From Deinococcus radiotolerans (lineage in GTDB: Bacteria; Deinococcota; Deinococci; Deinococcales; Deinococcaceae): 64,000 nt of DNA. Position 1 is the stretch's first letter, and every line of letters begins with the position of its first letter. The position numbers were made by a program, and so were the translations under genes. Positions 13,426 through 27,996 of the stretch are shown here, one piece after another. The stretch is taken from assembly GCF_014647435.1 (NCBI RefSeq), contig NZ_BMPE01000001.1:186001-250000 (forward strand), in the 5' to 3' direction. The notes beneath the pieces were generated by a model that saw nothing but the letters and a program-made list of their open reading frames with translations, had not been told where the DNA came from and did not search any database.

Positions 13426-13947
13426 ATGAACCGTTCCCTGATCATTGCCCTGACCGCCCTGAGCCTCGGCTCCGCCGCCCTTGCGCAGGACACCACGAGC
13501 ACCGTCACCCTGCCCGGGCAGATCATCGCCAACGTCAAGGACGCCTGGACGGCCTTCGTCACCGCGGGCGGCACCGCGACCCTGCTGGGCGCCGACGGCA
13601 CCGTCATCGGGACCATCAACGCGGACGGTACCGTCACCCTGAACGGCACCGCGACCCTCAGCGACGTCAAGAGCGTGACGCTTACCCCCACCAGCGGCGA
13701 CCCCATCACCGTGAACGTCACCCGTGACCTCAGCAAACCCGGCGCCGTCAAGATCGAGTACACCGACGCCAGCGGGCGCACGCAGTCCCTGCCGCTCCCG
13801 GCTGTGATCAACCGCCTGAAAGCCGCCACCAGTGGCGACACCGACGGCGATGAAACCGGTGACGACCAGGCCAGCCCGGCCGGTAAGCCCACGAAGGAAG
13901 ACAAGGGCGGCAAACCCAGCACCAACCCCGGCAAGGGCAAACCCTGA
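13426..13947 (+). CDS. Hypothetical secreted protein with low-complexity charged tail
   Basis: A 173-residue protein with signal peptide MNRSLIIALTALSLGSAALA (cleavage after ALA-Q). The mature part (about 22-125) is Thr/Val/Gly-rich with short repeats of the type GTxTLxGxDGTVIGTINADGTVTLNG, suggesting a beta-rich domain. The last ~45 residues are disordered and charged (DTDGDETGDD, then Lys/Gly/Pro). AAGGAGG sits ideally before the ATG. I do not recognise a family; periplasmic or cell-surface location is likely. Confidence 0.75.
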   Translation: MNRSLIIALTALSLGSAALAQDTTSTVTLPGQIIANVKDAWTAFVTAGGTATLLGADGTVIGTINADGTVTLNGTATLSDVKSVTLTPTSGDPITVNVTRDLSKPGAVKIEYTDASGRTQSLPLPAVINRLKAATSGDTDGDETGDDQASPAGKPTKEDKGGKPSTNPGKGKP

Positions 13948-13996
13948 ACCGGCCCTGACCGGCGCCCGCCGGCGGCACGCCGCGGCACCGGTCACC

Positions 13997-14031
13997 ACCG
14001 GGACGTCCCTCGACCTGGGGGGCGTCCCGGT
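13997..14031. terminator. Hairpin after the secreted-protein gene
   Basis: Arms CCGGGACG (13998-14005) and CGTCCCGG (14023-14030), about 50 bases past the stop. No T-run. Confidence 0.45.
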
Positions 14032-14058
14032 CGCGTATTGAGGGGACTGCCACTGCGC

Positions 14059-14070
14059 TAGCCTGCCCCC
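14059..14070 (+). promoter_or_regulatory. Leaderless promoter of the YcaQ-like gene
   Basis: TAGCCT (14059-14064) followed by six bases and the GTG start. Confidence 0.5.
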
Positions 14071-15186
14071 GTGACCCTGACGCCCGCCGCCCTCCGCGCC
14101 GCCGCGCTGCGCACCCTGACCCCCGCGAGCAGCGTGCAGGACGCCCTGAACCGCATGGGGTTCGTGCAGGCCGACCCCATCCGCGCGCCCGCCCGCGCGC
14201 AGGACCTCACGCTGATGGCCCGCGTGCCCGGCTACCGCGCCGGGGACCTGGAAGCGCAGTACCCGCACCTTGACGCCGAGGAGGACATCATTCCCAACTA
14301 CGGCTTCGTGACGCGGGCTGTGCAGCGGCTGCTGCACCCGCGAGAGGTGCCGCCCACCCGCGTGGAACTCGAACATCCCGGCCTGATCGCGGACGTCCGG
14401 GCCCTCCTGCACGAGCGGAGCGAACTGCACCCCCGGGACGTGATCACGGCCCTGGGCGCCCGCCGCGCGTCAAACTACTGGGGTGGGAACAGCCAGGCCA
14501 CCACCCGGGCCCTGGACGCCCTGCACTACCGGGGCGAGGCCCGCATCGTGCGGCGTGACGGTGGCGTGCGCGTGTACGGCGTCGCCCGGCACCTGGATGC
14601 CCTGCGCGCTAACCCGCAGGCGACGCCTGAGCGGCTGCGCGGCGCGGTCCGGCTCCTCGCGGCCCTGTACGGCCCGATGCCCCAGGCCAGCCTGCGGTAC
14701 CTGACGGGCCTCTCCGGCTACGGCTTCCCGCACCTGCGCGCGGACCTGCGCGGCGCGCTGCGCGACGCCCTGCGGGACGAGCTGCGCGACGCGACAGTGG
14801 ACGGCGTGCCCTACGTCTGGACGCCCGAGCAGGACCCGTCAGACGCCCCCACCCCGCGCGGCGTGCGGATTGTGAATCCCTTCGATCCGCTCGTGTGGGA
14901 CCGGCGCCGCTTTGAGCACCTGCACGGCTGGGCGTACCGTTTCGAGGCGTACACGCCCGCCCAGAAGCGCACCATGGGCTACTACGCGCTGCCCCTGCTG
15001 CACGCGGGCCGCGCGGTGGGCTGGGCGAACCTCAGTGTTCAGGGCAGCGCCCTGCACGCGCAGGTCGGCCTGCGGCCCGGCGTCCGCCAGAGCGTCACGT
15101 TCAGGAGCGCGCTGGACCGGGAACTGGACCGGCACCGCGCGTTCCTGAACGCCACTCAGGCCGAGGTCTCGTTCGACCAGACCTGA
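14071..15186 (+). CDS. YcaQ/DUF1006-like winged-helix protein
   Basis: A 371-residue protein built of winged-helix units. The N-terminus (SVQDALNRMGFVQADPIRAPARAQDL) and the IPNYGFV segment (normally an important loop) match the YcaQ/AlkX family; family members in other bacteria are DNA glycosylases that open interstrand crosslinks and act on bulky alkyl adducts. The family's QxQ/QxD catalytic motif is present as QADPI (residues about 30-34). The C-terminal part NPFDPLVWDRRRFEHLHGW is highly conserved in the family. GTG start with leaderless -10. Its 3' end overlaps the convergent phosphotransferase gene by 31 bp. Confidence 0.82.
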   Translation: MTLTPAALRAAALRTLTPASSVQDALNRMGFVQADPIRAPARAQDLTLMARVPGYRAGDLEAQYPHLDAEEDIIPNYGFVTRAVQRLLHPREVPPTRVELEHPGLIADVRALLHERSELHPRDVITALGARRASNYWGGNSQATTRALDALHYRGEARIVRRDGGVRVYGVARHLDALRANPQATPERLRGAVRLLAALYGPMPQASLRYLTGLSGYGFPHLRADLRGALRDALRDELRDATVDGVPYVWTPEQDPSDAPTPRGVRIVNPFDPLVWDRRRFEHLHGWAYRFEAYTPAQKRTMGYYALPLLHAGRAVGWANLSVQGSALHAQVGLRPGVRQSVTFRSALDRELDRHRAFLNATQAEVSFDQT

Positions 15187-16172
15187 ACGGCCCGCGAGAG
15201 CGCCTCAGCCACGCCCCCCGACCCGGCCGCCTTCCGGCGCAGCATCTGCCGGGCCGTCGAGAGCAGGTTCAGCGCCAGGCCCGCCCGCTCCTGCGCCCGC
15301 AGGGCCGCCCGCGACAGGGGCAGACCCGCCCGGGCGAGGGCCTCCGCGTACACCTCGCGCAGATCGTCACCCAGCCTCGCGCGTTCCTCCGCGTCCAGAC
15401 GCAGGGCCAGCAGGTGCGCCAGGTCCTCGCCCGGCAGACTGGGATGCACCTGCCCGTAATCAATCAGGACCGGATGACCGTCCGCGCGGGACCACATGAC
15501 CTGCCCCGCATGAACGTCCCCGTGCACGAGCGTCCAGTCCGGCGCGTCCCGCAGGAGGGCCGGCAGGACCTGCGCGGCGTCCAGGATCGCGTCCCGCTGC
15601 CCGGTGGGCAGGGCCAGCACCCCGGCGCGCTCCGTCCAGCCGCGCACGTGATTGCGGCTCAGGACCCGCTCTGGCTGCCACACCCAGTCCCCGCTCAGCG
15701 ACGCGCGGCCCGCTCCGGCCCAGTGCGCGTGCAGCTGCGCCAGCAGGCGCACCACGTCCCGCAGCCCCTCCTCGCGCGCCGCGTCAGTCGTGAAGTACCC
15801 CCAGCCGGTCGTGACGTCCGTCAGGTCCTGCATGAGCAGGTGCGCCAGCGGCCGCTCCGCACTGCGGGCGGCGTGTAGCAGCGGCGCGTACGGCACCGAG
15901 CACCGGGGGGCGAGATCACGCAGGTACGTGGCCTCCCGCTCCAGCCGCTGCGCCGCCCGCACGTCCCGCCACCCGGCCGGCAGGTACTTCAGGAACAGCG
16001 GCCCGCCCGGCGAGGCGTACCGGGCGAACGCCGCGCCCTCACCCACCCACGCCTCGCGCAGCCGAGCGCCAGGAAAGCGGGCCCTGAGCGCGCGCGGCCA
16101 CACCCGGGCGTCCACCGCTACCTCACCGGACGGGGCGCGCACGGCGTCCGCCAGCAGCGCGCCCAGCGGCAT
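15156..16172 (-). CDS. Aminoglycoside phosphotransferase/choline kinase-family protein
   Basis: A 338-residue small-molecule kinase of the APH superfamily. Landmarks: FLKYLPAGWRD (nucleotide-binding Lys strand), LLMQDLTD (hinge), LVHGDVHAGQVMW (catalytic loop with HGDxHxxN-like HGDVHAGQ, Gln replacing the usual Asn), and VLIDYGQV (metal-binding Asp). The physiological substrate is unknown; in this superfamily it may be an antibiotic, sugar, choline or amino sugar. Its ATG overlaps the TGA of the His-rich membrane peptide gene (ATGA at 16172-16169), so both are made from one mRNA. Confidence 0.82.
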   Translation of the reverse strand: MPLGALLADAVRAPSGEVAVDARVWPRALRARFPGARLREAWVGEGAAFARYASPGGPLFLKYLPAGWRDVRAAQRLEREATYLRDLAPRCSVPYAPLLHAARSAERPLAHLLMQDLTDVTTGWGYFTTDAAREEGLRDVVRLLAQLHAHWAGAGRASLSGDWVWQPERVLSRNHVRGWTERAGVLALPTGQRDAILDAAQVLPALLRDAPDWTLVHGDVHAGQVMWSRADGHPVLIDYGQVHPSLPGEDLAHLLALRLDAEERARLGDDLREVYAEALARAGLPLSRAALRAQERAGLALNLLSTARQMLRRKAAGSGGVAEALSRAVQVWSNETSA

Positions 16173-16408
16173 CAGCCCAGCAGGGACACGAGACCCAGCA
16201 GCGACCCGCCCGCCAGCGCCGCGCCCACCACGAACACGCCCAGGCAGCCCAGCGGCCCCCGGCGGCGCGCGCGGTAATGCCCACCGTGCCCGTACTGATG
16301 CCGGTGCCCGTGACTGAACGAGGAGCGGCTGTGGTGCCCCATGAACCCGCCCCGGTGGCCATGACCGCTGCGACTGAAGGAGAACGATCCGATCGAGAAT
16401 CCACTCAT
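16172..16408 (-). CDS. His/Gly/Arg-rich small membrane protein
   Basis: A 78-residue protein. Residues about 1-50 are extremely rich in His, Ser, Gly and Arg (FSHGHRHQYGHGGHYRARRR), about ten histidines, and residues about 55-77 form one hydrophobic helix (CLGVFVVGAALAGGSLLGLV). The frame ends in an ATGA overlap with the phosphotransferase gene, which argues it is real. TACTGC six bases upstream of the ATG could be a leaderless -10. The His cluster could bind metal, but that is inference. Divergent from glmM. Confidence 0.65.
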   Translation of the reverse strand: MSGFSIGSFSFSRSGHGHRGGFMGHHSRSSFSHGHRHQYGHGGHYRARRRGPLGCLGVFVVGAALAGGSLLGLVSLLG

Positions 16409-16513
16409 GCCCAGCAGTACGCGGCCAGACCGCAGAAGGTTGCCGCGACTGGACCGCGTGCAGGCTTGCGGTAGAGCCTGCACGCACTCCGGCGCGGCAT
16501 TCACTCCGGCGCG

Positions 16514-16529
16514 TATGATGGGCGCGATC
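16514..16529 (+). promoter_or_regulatory. glmM -10 region
   Basis: TATGAT at 16514-16519, 10 bases before the ATG, giving a leader of only a few bases. Confidence 0.5.
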
Positions 16530-17864
<1,335 letters not shown>

Positions 17865-18075
17865 CCCACGCCACTGCCCGGCTCGCCCTGCCAGACAGGT
17901 GCGTGTCCGGGCGGCGAACAAGCGGAGAAAGTCGGCTGGTGTCAGCAGTGCCGTCAAGGACTCCTTTACGCTAATGGGGCTGCCAGCACGCCTACGGCGG
18001 AGCGCCACTGAGGTGGCCAACATCAGCAAGCAGGCCCCACTACTTGAATGGTAGGGCCCGCTTGCTGCCTGGCGT
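17865..18075. other. Intergenic with two hairpins between glmM and pckA
   Basis: No gene. A weak inverted repeat (GCCCGG...CCGGGC, 17876-17912) may end glmM. Confidence 0.4.
18025..18066 (-). terminator. pckA 3' hairpin
   Basis: Arms AGCAAGC (18025-18031) and GCTTGCT (18060-18066) with inner GGCCC/GGGCC pairing, 10 bases from the pckA stop. No clear T-run. Confidence 0.55.
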
Positions 18076-19665
<1,590 letters not shown>

Positions 19666-19920
19666 GGGTCCTCCGGGTGCAGCGCCGCCTCGCGGGGCGT
19701 GCCGGGGTGAATTGGTGTTCGATGTTCCGGGGAAATTGTCGCCTGTGAAGCGGTTCCAGTCCAACCTTTGTGGTGTCACACTTGGGGGGACAACAGCCTC
19801 GGACCCGTGTGTTCTGCGTTTGACCTTTCATGCGGCAGCGCCCACTGGAACAGCACATCTCAGTGGGGGCAGGGGAGGCGGCCCTGTCATGCCAAACGCC
19901 AGGTGAACGCCCGCATCTTT

Positions 19921-19937
19921 TGTTCAACAGGTGAACA
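19921..19937. promoter_or_regulatory. Dyad upstream of pckA
   Basis: Perfect 6-bp arms TGTTCA/TGAACA around five bases, between the upstream terminator and pckA. Could be an operator; about 255 bp from the pckA start. Confidence 0.3.
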
Positions 19938-19968
19938 GAATGACTGGACACCCCGAGATGATCGACGC

Positions 19969-19998
19969 AAAAAGTGCCCTCCCATGCTGGGAAGGCAC
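19969..19998 (-). terminator. Rho-independent terminator of the LEA-like gene
   Basis: On the minus strand: stem GTGCC-T-TCCCA / TGGGA-G-GGCAC followed by TTTTT (19973-19969). A classical intrinsic terminator. Confidence 0.85.
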
Positions 19999-20014
19999 CA
20001 AGAGACAGATGCGC

Positions 20015-21178
20015 TTAGTTGGTGGGTTTAGCCTGATCGCCCGACTTGGCCGCCCCGTCCTGAGTGGCCGTCTTCGCCGCGGCAGGCGCGTCAGGAGCCA
20101 CGGCTCCACCCCAGGTGGCGCCCGTTGTCGCGGCCTGCGTGCTGCGCGCCGCTCCCGGGGCTGGCGTCGCCTGCGGCTCCTCAATGCGTTCCAGCCACAT
20201 TGTGCCGATCAGATTGCGGGCATTGCGCCCCGCCTGATGCAGCCCCTGCGCCGCCTCCGGGCTGACCTTCTCCACAGCGGACAGGATCGCCTGACGGGCG
20301 GCGGGCACGCGGGCCAGCACCACCGCACCGGTCCCAAGGAGCACCAGGGTGGCTGCGGCGCCTCCGCCGCCCCGCCGGTCATCCTTGCGGGCGCGGCGCA
20401 CCTGCTGCTCAATGACCTTCAGTTCACGGCTCAGCTGCTTTTCCAGAGGCGCCACCTTGCGGCTCACGGCGCGTTCCAGTTGCCCGCTGCTCAGCTTTTT
20501 CTTGCCGCTGCGCAGTTCGCGCTCGGCGTCCCGCCGGGCCTGGCGCAGGCTGCGTTCCAGGCGGCGGCGGCGCGCCTCGGCGCCATCGGCCACGTCATGC
20601 AGGGTGCTGCTCACCTGATCCTGAACGTTCGCCAGCAGCTCCGACGCCGCGCCCTGCGCGTCCGACAGGGTCATGACTGCGGCGCGCCGTGCTGGCCGGG
20701 TGGCCTCCTCCGCGTGCTTCAGGCCCCGCTGCGCCTGCGACTGCACCGTCTGCCCGGCGTCCGCGGCCAAGCGACCGGCCCCGGCGCCCAGCGTGCGGGC
20801 CTGCTCGCCCCCGGCGGCGGCTGCGCGGGCCGCTGCCTCCTGCGCCTGGCCGGCCAGTTCACTGGCCACGTGCAGGGCACTCTCAAGCAGGGCGCTCGCC
20901 CTGGGCGCCGCCCCGTCCCGCAGGGTGGAGGCCGTGCTGGCCACCGTGTGCGCTCCGGTCCGCGCCGCCTCCTGCGCCAGCTGCCCCGCCTGGCTGGCCG
21001 CAGAGAGCAGGGCGGGTTTCACATTGTCACTCAGGGTGTGCTGCGTACCCGACCAGACACTCCGGGTGCCGTCCACCAGGGCGCGGCGCGTGTCACGGTT
21101 GGTCGCCAGGCCCGCCAGGGCCCCCAGCATCAGCAGGCTGCGCTTGCTCACGCCGCCAGTCGCATCGTTCGTGTTCAT
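20015..21178 (-). CDS. Ala-rich amphipathic (LEA/apolipoprotein-like) protein with one membrane segment
   Basis: A 387-residue protein with no family I can name firmly. Residues about 30-190 are Ala/Gln/Glu/Ser-rich with near 11-residue helical periodicity (AGQLAQEAARTG, ASELAGQAQEAAARA), like late-embryogenesis-abundant and YtxH-type proteins. Residues about 195-265 are a basic coiled coil (RRRRLERSLRQARRDAERE). One hydrophobic segment follows (AAATLVLLGTGAVVLA), then a disordered tail ending DQAKPTN. Another short hydrophobic stretch is near the N-terminus (SLLMLGALAGL). AAAGGAG precedes the ATG. Membrane protection or desiccation tolerance is inference from shape. Confidence 0.75.
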   Translation of the reverse strand: MNTNDATGGVSKRSLLMLGALAGLATNRDTRRALVDGTRSVWSGTQHTLSDNVKPALLSAASQAGQLAQEAARTGAHTVASTASTLRDGAAPRASALLESALHVASELAGQAQEAAARAAAAGGEQARTLGAGAGRLAADAGQTVQSQAQRGLKHAEEATRPARRAAVMTLSDAQGAASELLANVQDQVSSTLHDVADGAEARRRRLERSLRQARRDAERELRSGKKKLSSGQLERAVSRKVAPLEKQLSRELKVIEQQVRRARKDDRRGGGGAAATLVLLGTGAVVLARVPAARQAILSAVEKVSPEAAQGLHQAGRNARNLIGTMWLERIEEPQATPAPGAARSTQAATTGATWGGAVAPDAPAAAKTATQDGAAKSGDQAKPTN

Positions 21179-21388
21179 GAAGCACTCCTTTTACCCGGCC
21201 TCGTCCCTGCGGGCGCAGGGCCACGCGACCGGATCATGCGGCCCATTGTCTGATCGGCCCGCCTGTCCAATGTGGGCGGAACGTAACGGCGCATTCATGA
21301 TCCAGTTCCGTCCAGCTCAGGCGCCGCCACGCCGCCATTACCGGCTGGACCGTTAGCCGCTGCACCCTTGCCCCGCGGACCGGCGCGC

Positions 21389-21401
21389 TACACTCGGACG
21401 C
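21389..21401 (+). promoter_or_regulatory. Leaderless promoter of recN
   Basis: TACACT (21389-21394), seven bases, then the GTG start. I looked for, and did not see, a radiation/desiccation response motif (TTATGTN...CATAA type) in the 220-bp region upstream. Confidence 0.5.
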
Positions 21402-23033
21402 GTGACCCGCAAGGCCCCGCGTTCCGACGCTCCACCCGCTCTGCCGCCCCTGCGCGCCCTGGAAGTCCGGAATCTGGCGACCATCCGCTCGCTGAACCTG
21501 GACTTCAGCGCCGGGCTGAGCGTCTTCACCGGCGAGACCGGCGCCGGCAAGAGCATCATCGTGGACGCCCTGGGCCTGCTGCTGGGCAGCCGCAGCAACA
21601 CGGACCTGATCCGCAGCGGCGAGGACGACCTGCTCGTCACCGGGCACTGGGGTGAGGAGATCGCCAGCCGCCGCGTCACCACGCAGAGCCGCAGCACCGC
21701 CCGGCTGGACGGCGAGGTCGTCAGCCTGCGCGAACTGCAGGACTGGGCCCAGAAACGCCTGACGATTCACTGGCAGCACTCCGCGGTCAGCCTGCTCACG
21801 CCTGCCAACCAGCGCGCCCTGCTGGACCGGCAGGTGGACGCCGAGCACGCCACCTACGCCCAGGCGTACCGCGACTGGCAGGACGCCCGCACGCGCCTGG
21901 ACCGGCTACGCGCCACTGAACGCGAACGCGCCCGCCAGCTGGACCTGCTGCAGTTCCAGTCCCGCGAGATCAGCGAGCTCAACCCCCAGCTGGGCGAGGA
22001 GGAGCCCCTCCAGGCGGACCTGAGCCGACTGGCGAACCTGGACACCATCGCCCAGAGTGCCGCCGGAGCGCTGCACCTCCTGAGTGACGGCGACGAGAAC
22101 GCCCTCGGCTACCTGAACGAGGCCACCCGCGCCCTGAACGCCGGCGCGCGCTTTGACGACACCACCGCGCAACTCCAGAGCGAACTGCGCGACGCGGTCG
22201 CCAGCATCCAGGCGGTCGTCGGGGAACTGCGCGCCGTGGCCGAGGGACAGGCGCCCGATCCGGAGGAACTCGCCCGCGTCGAAACCCGCCTGGGCGCCCT
22301 GGGCAAACTGCGCGCCAAGTACGGCCCCACCCTGGAGGACGTGCTGAACTTCCACGCGCAGGTCGAGACGGAACTGGCCGAACTCACACGGGACGAACAG
22401 GACGCCGGCACCCTGGACACTGAGGTGGACGCCCTGCGCGAACGCGTGCAGGCTGCCGGGGAGAAACTGGACGCCGCCCGCCGCAAGCGCGCCGCGCCCC
22501 TCGCCGAGGACCTGCTGGGGGTCATCCGCCAGCTGGGCATGCCCCACGCCCGCCTCGCCTTCCACCTGGGCGCCCTGGCGGAACCTGGACCGCACGGCCT
22601 GAGTGACGTGACCCTGCACTTCAACGCTAACCCCGGCGAGGACCTCGCCCCGCTGGCCGACGTCGCCTCCGGCGGGGAACTCAGCCGCGTGATGCTGGCC
22701 ATTAGCACCGTCCTGGGTGCCGACACGCCGGCCGTCGTGTTCGACGAGGTGGACGCCGGGATCGGCGGCAGCGCCGCGCACGCCGTGGCCGAGCAGCTTC
22801 GCGCCCTTGCCCGCACGCGACAGGTGCTGGTCGTCACGCACCTCGCGCAGATCGCCGCCCGGGCCGACCATCACTTCAAGGTCGAAAAGAGCGTCGAGGA
22901 CGGACGAACCGTCAGCCGCGTGCGCCTCCTCAGCGGCGACGAACGCCTCGAAGAGATCGCCCGGATGCTCAGCGGCCACGCCAGCGGCGCCGCCCTGGAG
23001 CACGCCCGGGAACTCCTCACCAGCCGCACCTGA
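21402..23033 (+). CDS. recN: DNA repair protein RecN
   Basis: A 543-residue SMC-like ATPase used in double-strand-break repair. Walker A GETGAGKS at 44-51, a long coiled coil (about 155-360) rich in Glu/Arg/Leu, then the ABC signature ASGGELSRVMLAI (about 420-432) and Walker B VVFDEVDAGIGG, followed by VVTHLAQIAARAD (H-loop). A Pro/Arg-rich extension of about 18 residues precedes the usual start. In Deinococcus RecN tethers DNA ends with RecA-dependent repair. GTG start set by the leaderless -10 box. Confidence 0.96.
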   Translation: MTRKAPRSDAPPALPPLRALEVRNLATIRSLNLDFSAGLSVFTGETGAGKSIIVDALGLLLGSRSNTDLIRSGEDDLLVTGHWGEEIASRRVTTQSRSTARLDGEVVSLRELQDWAQKRLTIHWQHSAVSLLTPANQRALLDRQVDAEHATYAQAYRDWQDARTRLDRLRATERERARQLDLLQFQSREISELNPQLGEEEPLQADLSRLANLDTIAQSAAGALHLLSDGDENALGYLNEATRALNAGARFDDTTAQLQSELRDAVASIQAVVGELRAVAEGQAPDPEELARVETRLGALGKLRAKYGPTLEDVLNFHAQVETELAELTRDEQDAGTLDTEVDALRERVQAAGEKLDAARRKRAAPLAEDLLGVIRQLGMPHARLAFHLGALAEPGPHGLSDVTLHFNANPGEDLAPLADVASGGELSRVMLAISTVLGADTPAVVFDEVDAGIGGSAAHAVAEQLRALARTRQVLVVTHLAQIAARADHHFKVEKSVEDGRTVSRVRLLSGDERLEEIARMLSGHASGAALEHARELLTSRT

Positions 23034-23099
23034 ACGTCACGCGCGCAAGCCTCAGGGTTTCAGAAAGGTGAGCTTCAGTCCACCGTCAGACTCCGCTCA

Positions 23100-23112
23100 T
23101 AAGCTGGACCAC
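23100..23112 (+). promoter_or_regulatory. Leaderless promoter of the lipoprotein gene
   Basis: TAAGCT (23100-23105), seven bases, ATG. Confidence 0.5.
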
Positions 23113-24189
23113 ATGAAAAGAACCCTTCTGGCCGCGGCGCTGCTCGGCGCGGGCCTCCTCAGCGCGTGCTCCATGACCGGCCCCGGCAACCTGAAAGTCC
23201 ACGAGGCCGTGCTGTACGGCGGCGCGCAGGAACGCGTCGTGTGGGTATACGGCACCCTCCAGGGCAGCCAGAGCAGCGTGAAACTCGGCGAGCAGACCGT
23301 CGACCTTCGCGCCCAGGTGCAAGATCCCATCGCCACCAGCGGCAGCCTCAGCGTGAACGGCAAGGCCACCTACCGTGAACCCACCGCCACCATCCCCGCA
23401 CGCGTGACCGTCACGCGCCAGGGCAGCAGCTTCACGGTCACGCCCGCCAGCACCGCCAGAATCAGCGCCATCTACTACACCGATGGACAGAGCTGGACCC
23501 GCCTCAACGGCACCAGCGGCCAGGTCACCGGCACCCCAGTGGACGGCCTGCGCGGCGCCGGACAGCTCACGGACGACGAAGCCCGCGTCCTCAGCGACAC
23601 CCTGCGCCCCCAGGGACCCCTGGCCGTCGCCGTCCTCACCGACCAGCCCGCCCCCACCCTGGCCGTAAGCCCCACGCCCACCGAACACCTGCGCAGCGAC
23701 CTGTACATCCTCAGCAGCGTCCCCACCGCCCAGGTGCAACCCCCCCGCCCCACCACGCCCGTCAACCCGAGCACCGGAGGCAACGTGACCGTCACCCAGA
23801 TCGCCACCGGCACCAACGCCAACACCTCAGAAGCCGGCGTGCAGGTCGCCACCACCGCCAGCAGCGCCAGCAGCCTGTACTCCCGCGCCTACGGCCGGCA
23901 GAGCAGCGTCCCCACCCCACCCAGCGTGACCGGCCGCACCCTGGTCGGCGTGTTCCTCGGCCAGCGCCCCACCGGCGGGTACGGCGTGCAGGTCCTCAGC
24001 GCTCAGGCCAGCGGCAGCACCCTGACCCTGCGCGTGCGGCTCACGGCCCCCGCACCCGGCGCGATCCTTGCGCAGGTCATCACCAGCCCCTGGGCCATCG
24101 TGAGCGTCCCCGGCACCTACACCAGCGTCACCGCGCTCGACGAGAGCGGCCAGCCCCTGCCTACGTCCACGGGCGGCCAGACCCGCTAA
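23113..24189 (+). CDS. Hypothetical lipoprotein
   Basis: A 358-residue protein with signal peptide MKRTLLAAALLGAGLLSAC; the lipobox LLSAC puts the acylated Cys at residue 19. The mature domain is Ser/Thr/Gly/Val-rich and beta-looking; a linker around residues 210-250 is Pro/Thr/Asn-rich and probably disordered. The C-terminal ~90 residues (GRTLVGVFLGQRPTGGYGVQV...) read like a protease-complex-associated (PrcB-type) domain, where GYxV and VSVPG motifs are typical. Role unknown; cell-envelope location is well supported. Follows recN by about 80 bases but has its own promoter. Confidence 0.75.
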   Translation: MKRTLLAAALLGAGLLSACSMTGPGNLKVHEAVLYGGAQERVVWVYGTLQGSQSSVKLGEQTVDLRAQVQDPIATSGSLSVNGKATYREPTATIPARVTVTRQGSSFTVTPASTARISAIYYTDGQSWTRLNGTSGQVTGTPVDGLRGAGQLTDDEARVLSDTLRPQGPLAVAVLTDQPAPTLAVSPTPTEHLRSDLYILSSVPTAQVQPPRPTTPVNPSTGGNVTVTQIATGTNANTSEAGVQVATTASSASSLYSRAYGRQSSVPTPPSVTGRTLVGVFLGQRPTGGYGVQVLSAQASGSTLTLRVRLTAPAPGAILAQVITSPWAIVSVPGTYTSVTALDESGQPLPTSTGGQTR

Positions 24190-24228
24190 ACCCACCACGA
24201 CCGGCATCAAGCCACACGAGAAGCAAGT

Positions 24229-24261
24229 GCAGGCGCGGGGAGGGAGTCTCCCGGCGCCTGC
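24229..24261 (+). terminator. Hairpin after the lipoprotein gene
   Basis: GCAGGCGC (24229-24236) pairs with GCGCCTGC (24254-24261), with further GGGA/TCCC pairing inside. T-run absent. Confidence 0.55.
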
Positions 24262-24519
24262 CTTCGCTGCTTAAAGGTCTCAGCATTCCGCTGATCACGC
24301 AGCCACCCGCCCTGAACCCCGAGGCGAGCAGGTAAATCAACCACGCTCCGCATCAGCCGCTGAACTGATCCGTCTGCGTGTCAGTCCTGCCACGCGGCCG
24401 AGTTCGGGACCGCGAGGATGACAGCTGGCGGCGCCCCGTACCGCGTCACGGAATGTCCTGCCAGCTACCCGCTTCCTGAATCCGCTCTGACCCCGCCTGA
24501 CCTGGATCATGCATATGAA

Positions 24520-24543
24520 AAACGGCCCACTGGGAGGCCGTTT
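24520..24543 (-). terminator. Rho-independent terminator of the BMP-type gene
   Basis: AAACGGCC (minus strand, from 24543) ... GGCCGTTT followed by TTC; 18 bases after the gene's stop. Confidence 0.8.
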
Positions 24544-24560
24544 CTCAGAGTGCGTCCGGA

Positions 24561-25658
<1,098 letters not shown>

Positions 25659-25702
25659 GTGGTGTTCCTCCAGGGAATATGGTGAGCGGATTGCTTGAAT
25701 AG

Positions 25703-25708
25703 AGTATA
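25703..25708 (-). promoter_or_regulatory. -10 box of the BMP-type gene
   Basis: TATACT on the minus strand, about 45 bases upstream of the ATG; a TAGACA -35 candidate is only 14 bases away. Confidence 0.45.
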
Positions 25709-25872
25709 CGGATTTTGGTGGGTGTCTAGACCCCCGAAGCCCGGGAGCGGCGGGTCAGATTCTTCACGGCGGATGAATAGGTGATTGTGTGATTCTTTAG
25801 CCTTCCGCGTCACGCTGTGCGACTTGGGCTACCGCTGATCCTACTGTTCCAGGCTGAATTGAACCTGAATGG

Positions 25873-25885
25873 TACGCTACCGGCC
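25873..25885 (+). promoter_or_regulatory. Leaderless promoter of ligA
   Basis: TACGCT (25873-25878), seven bases, ATG. Confidence 0.5.
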
Positions 25886-27907
<2,022 letters not shown>

Positions 27908-27996
27908 ACACCCGGACGGCTCAGCCCACGCGGCAGCAGGTACACTGAGCGGTATTGTCGCGCGCCCACCCCGCGCGACCTGGAGGCAAGACCAGC

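Larger units (their letters stand above)
19666..20014. other. pckA upstream region
   Basis: No gene. Holds the terminator of the LEA-like gene (19969-19998), an inverted repeat TGTTCA-ACAGG-TGAACA at 19921-19937, and the pckA promoter, which I could not place exactly. Confidence 0.5.
24190..24560. other. Intergenic between lipoprotein and BMP-type gene
   Basis: No gene supported. It holds two hairpins: one for each convergent gene (24229-24261 and 24520-24543). Confidence 0.6.

Noticed and set aside
21179..21401. Radiation/desiccation response motif upstream of recN
   Set aside because: I searched for the 17-bp TTATG...CATAA palindrome by eye and did not find it here or elsewhere in the window.
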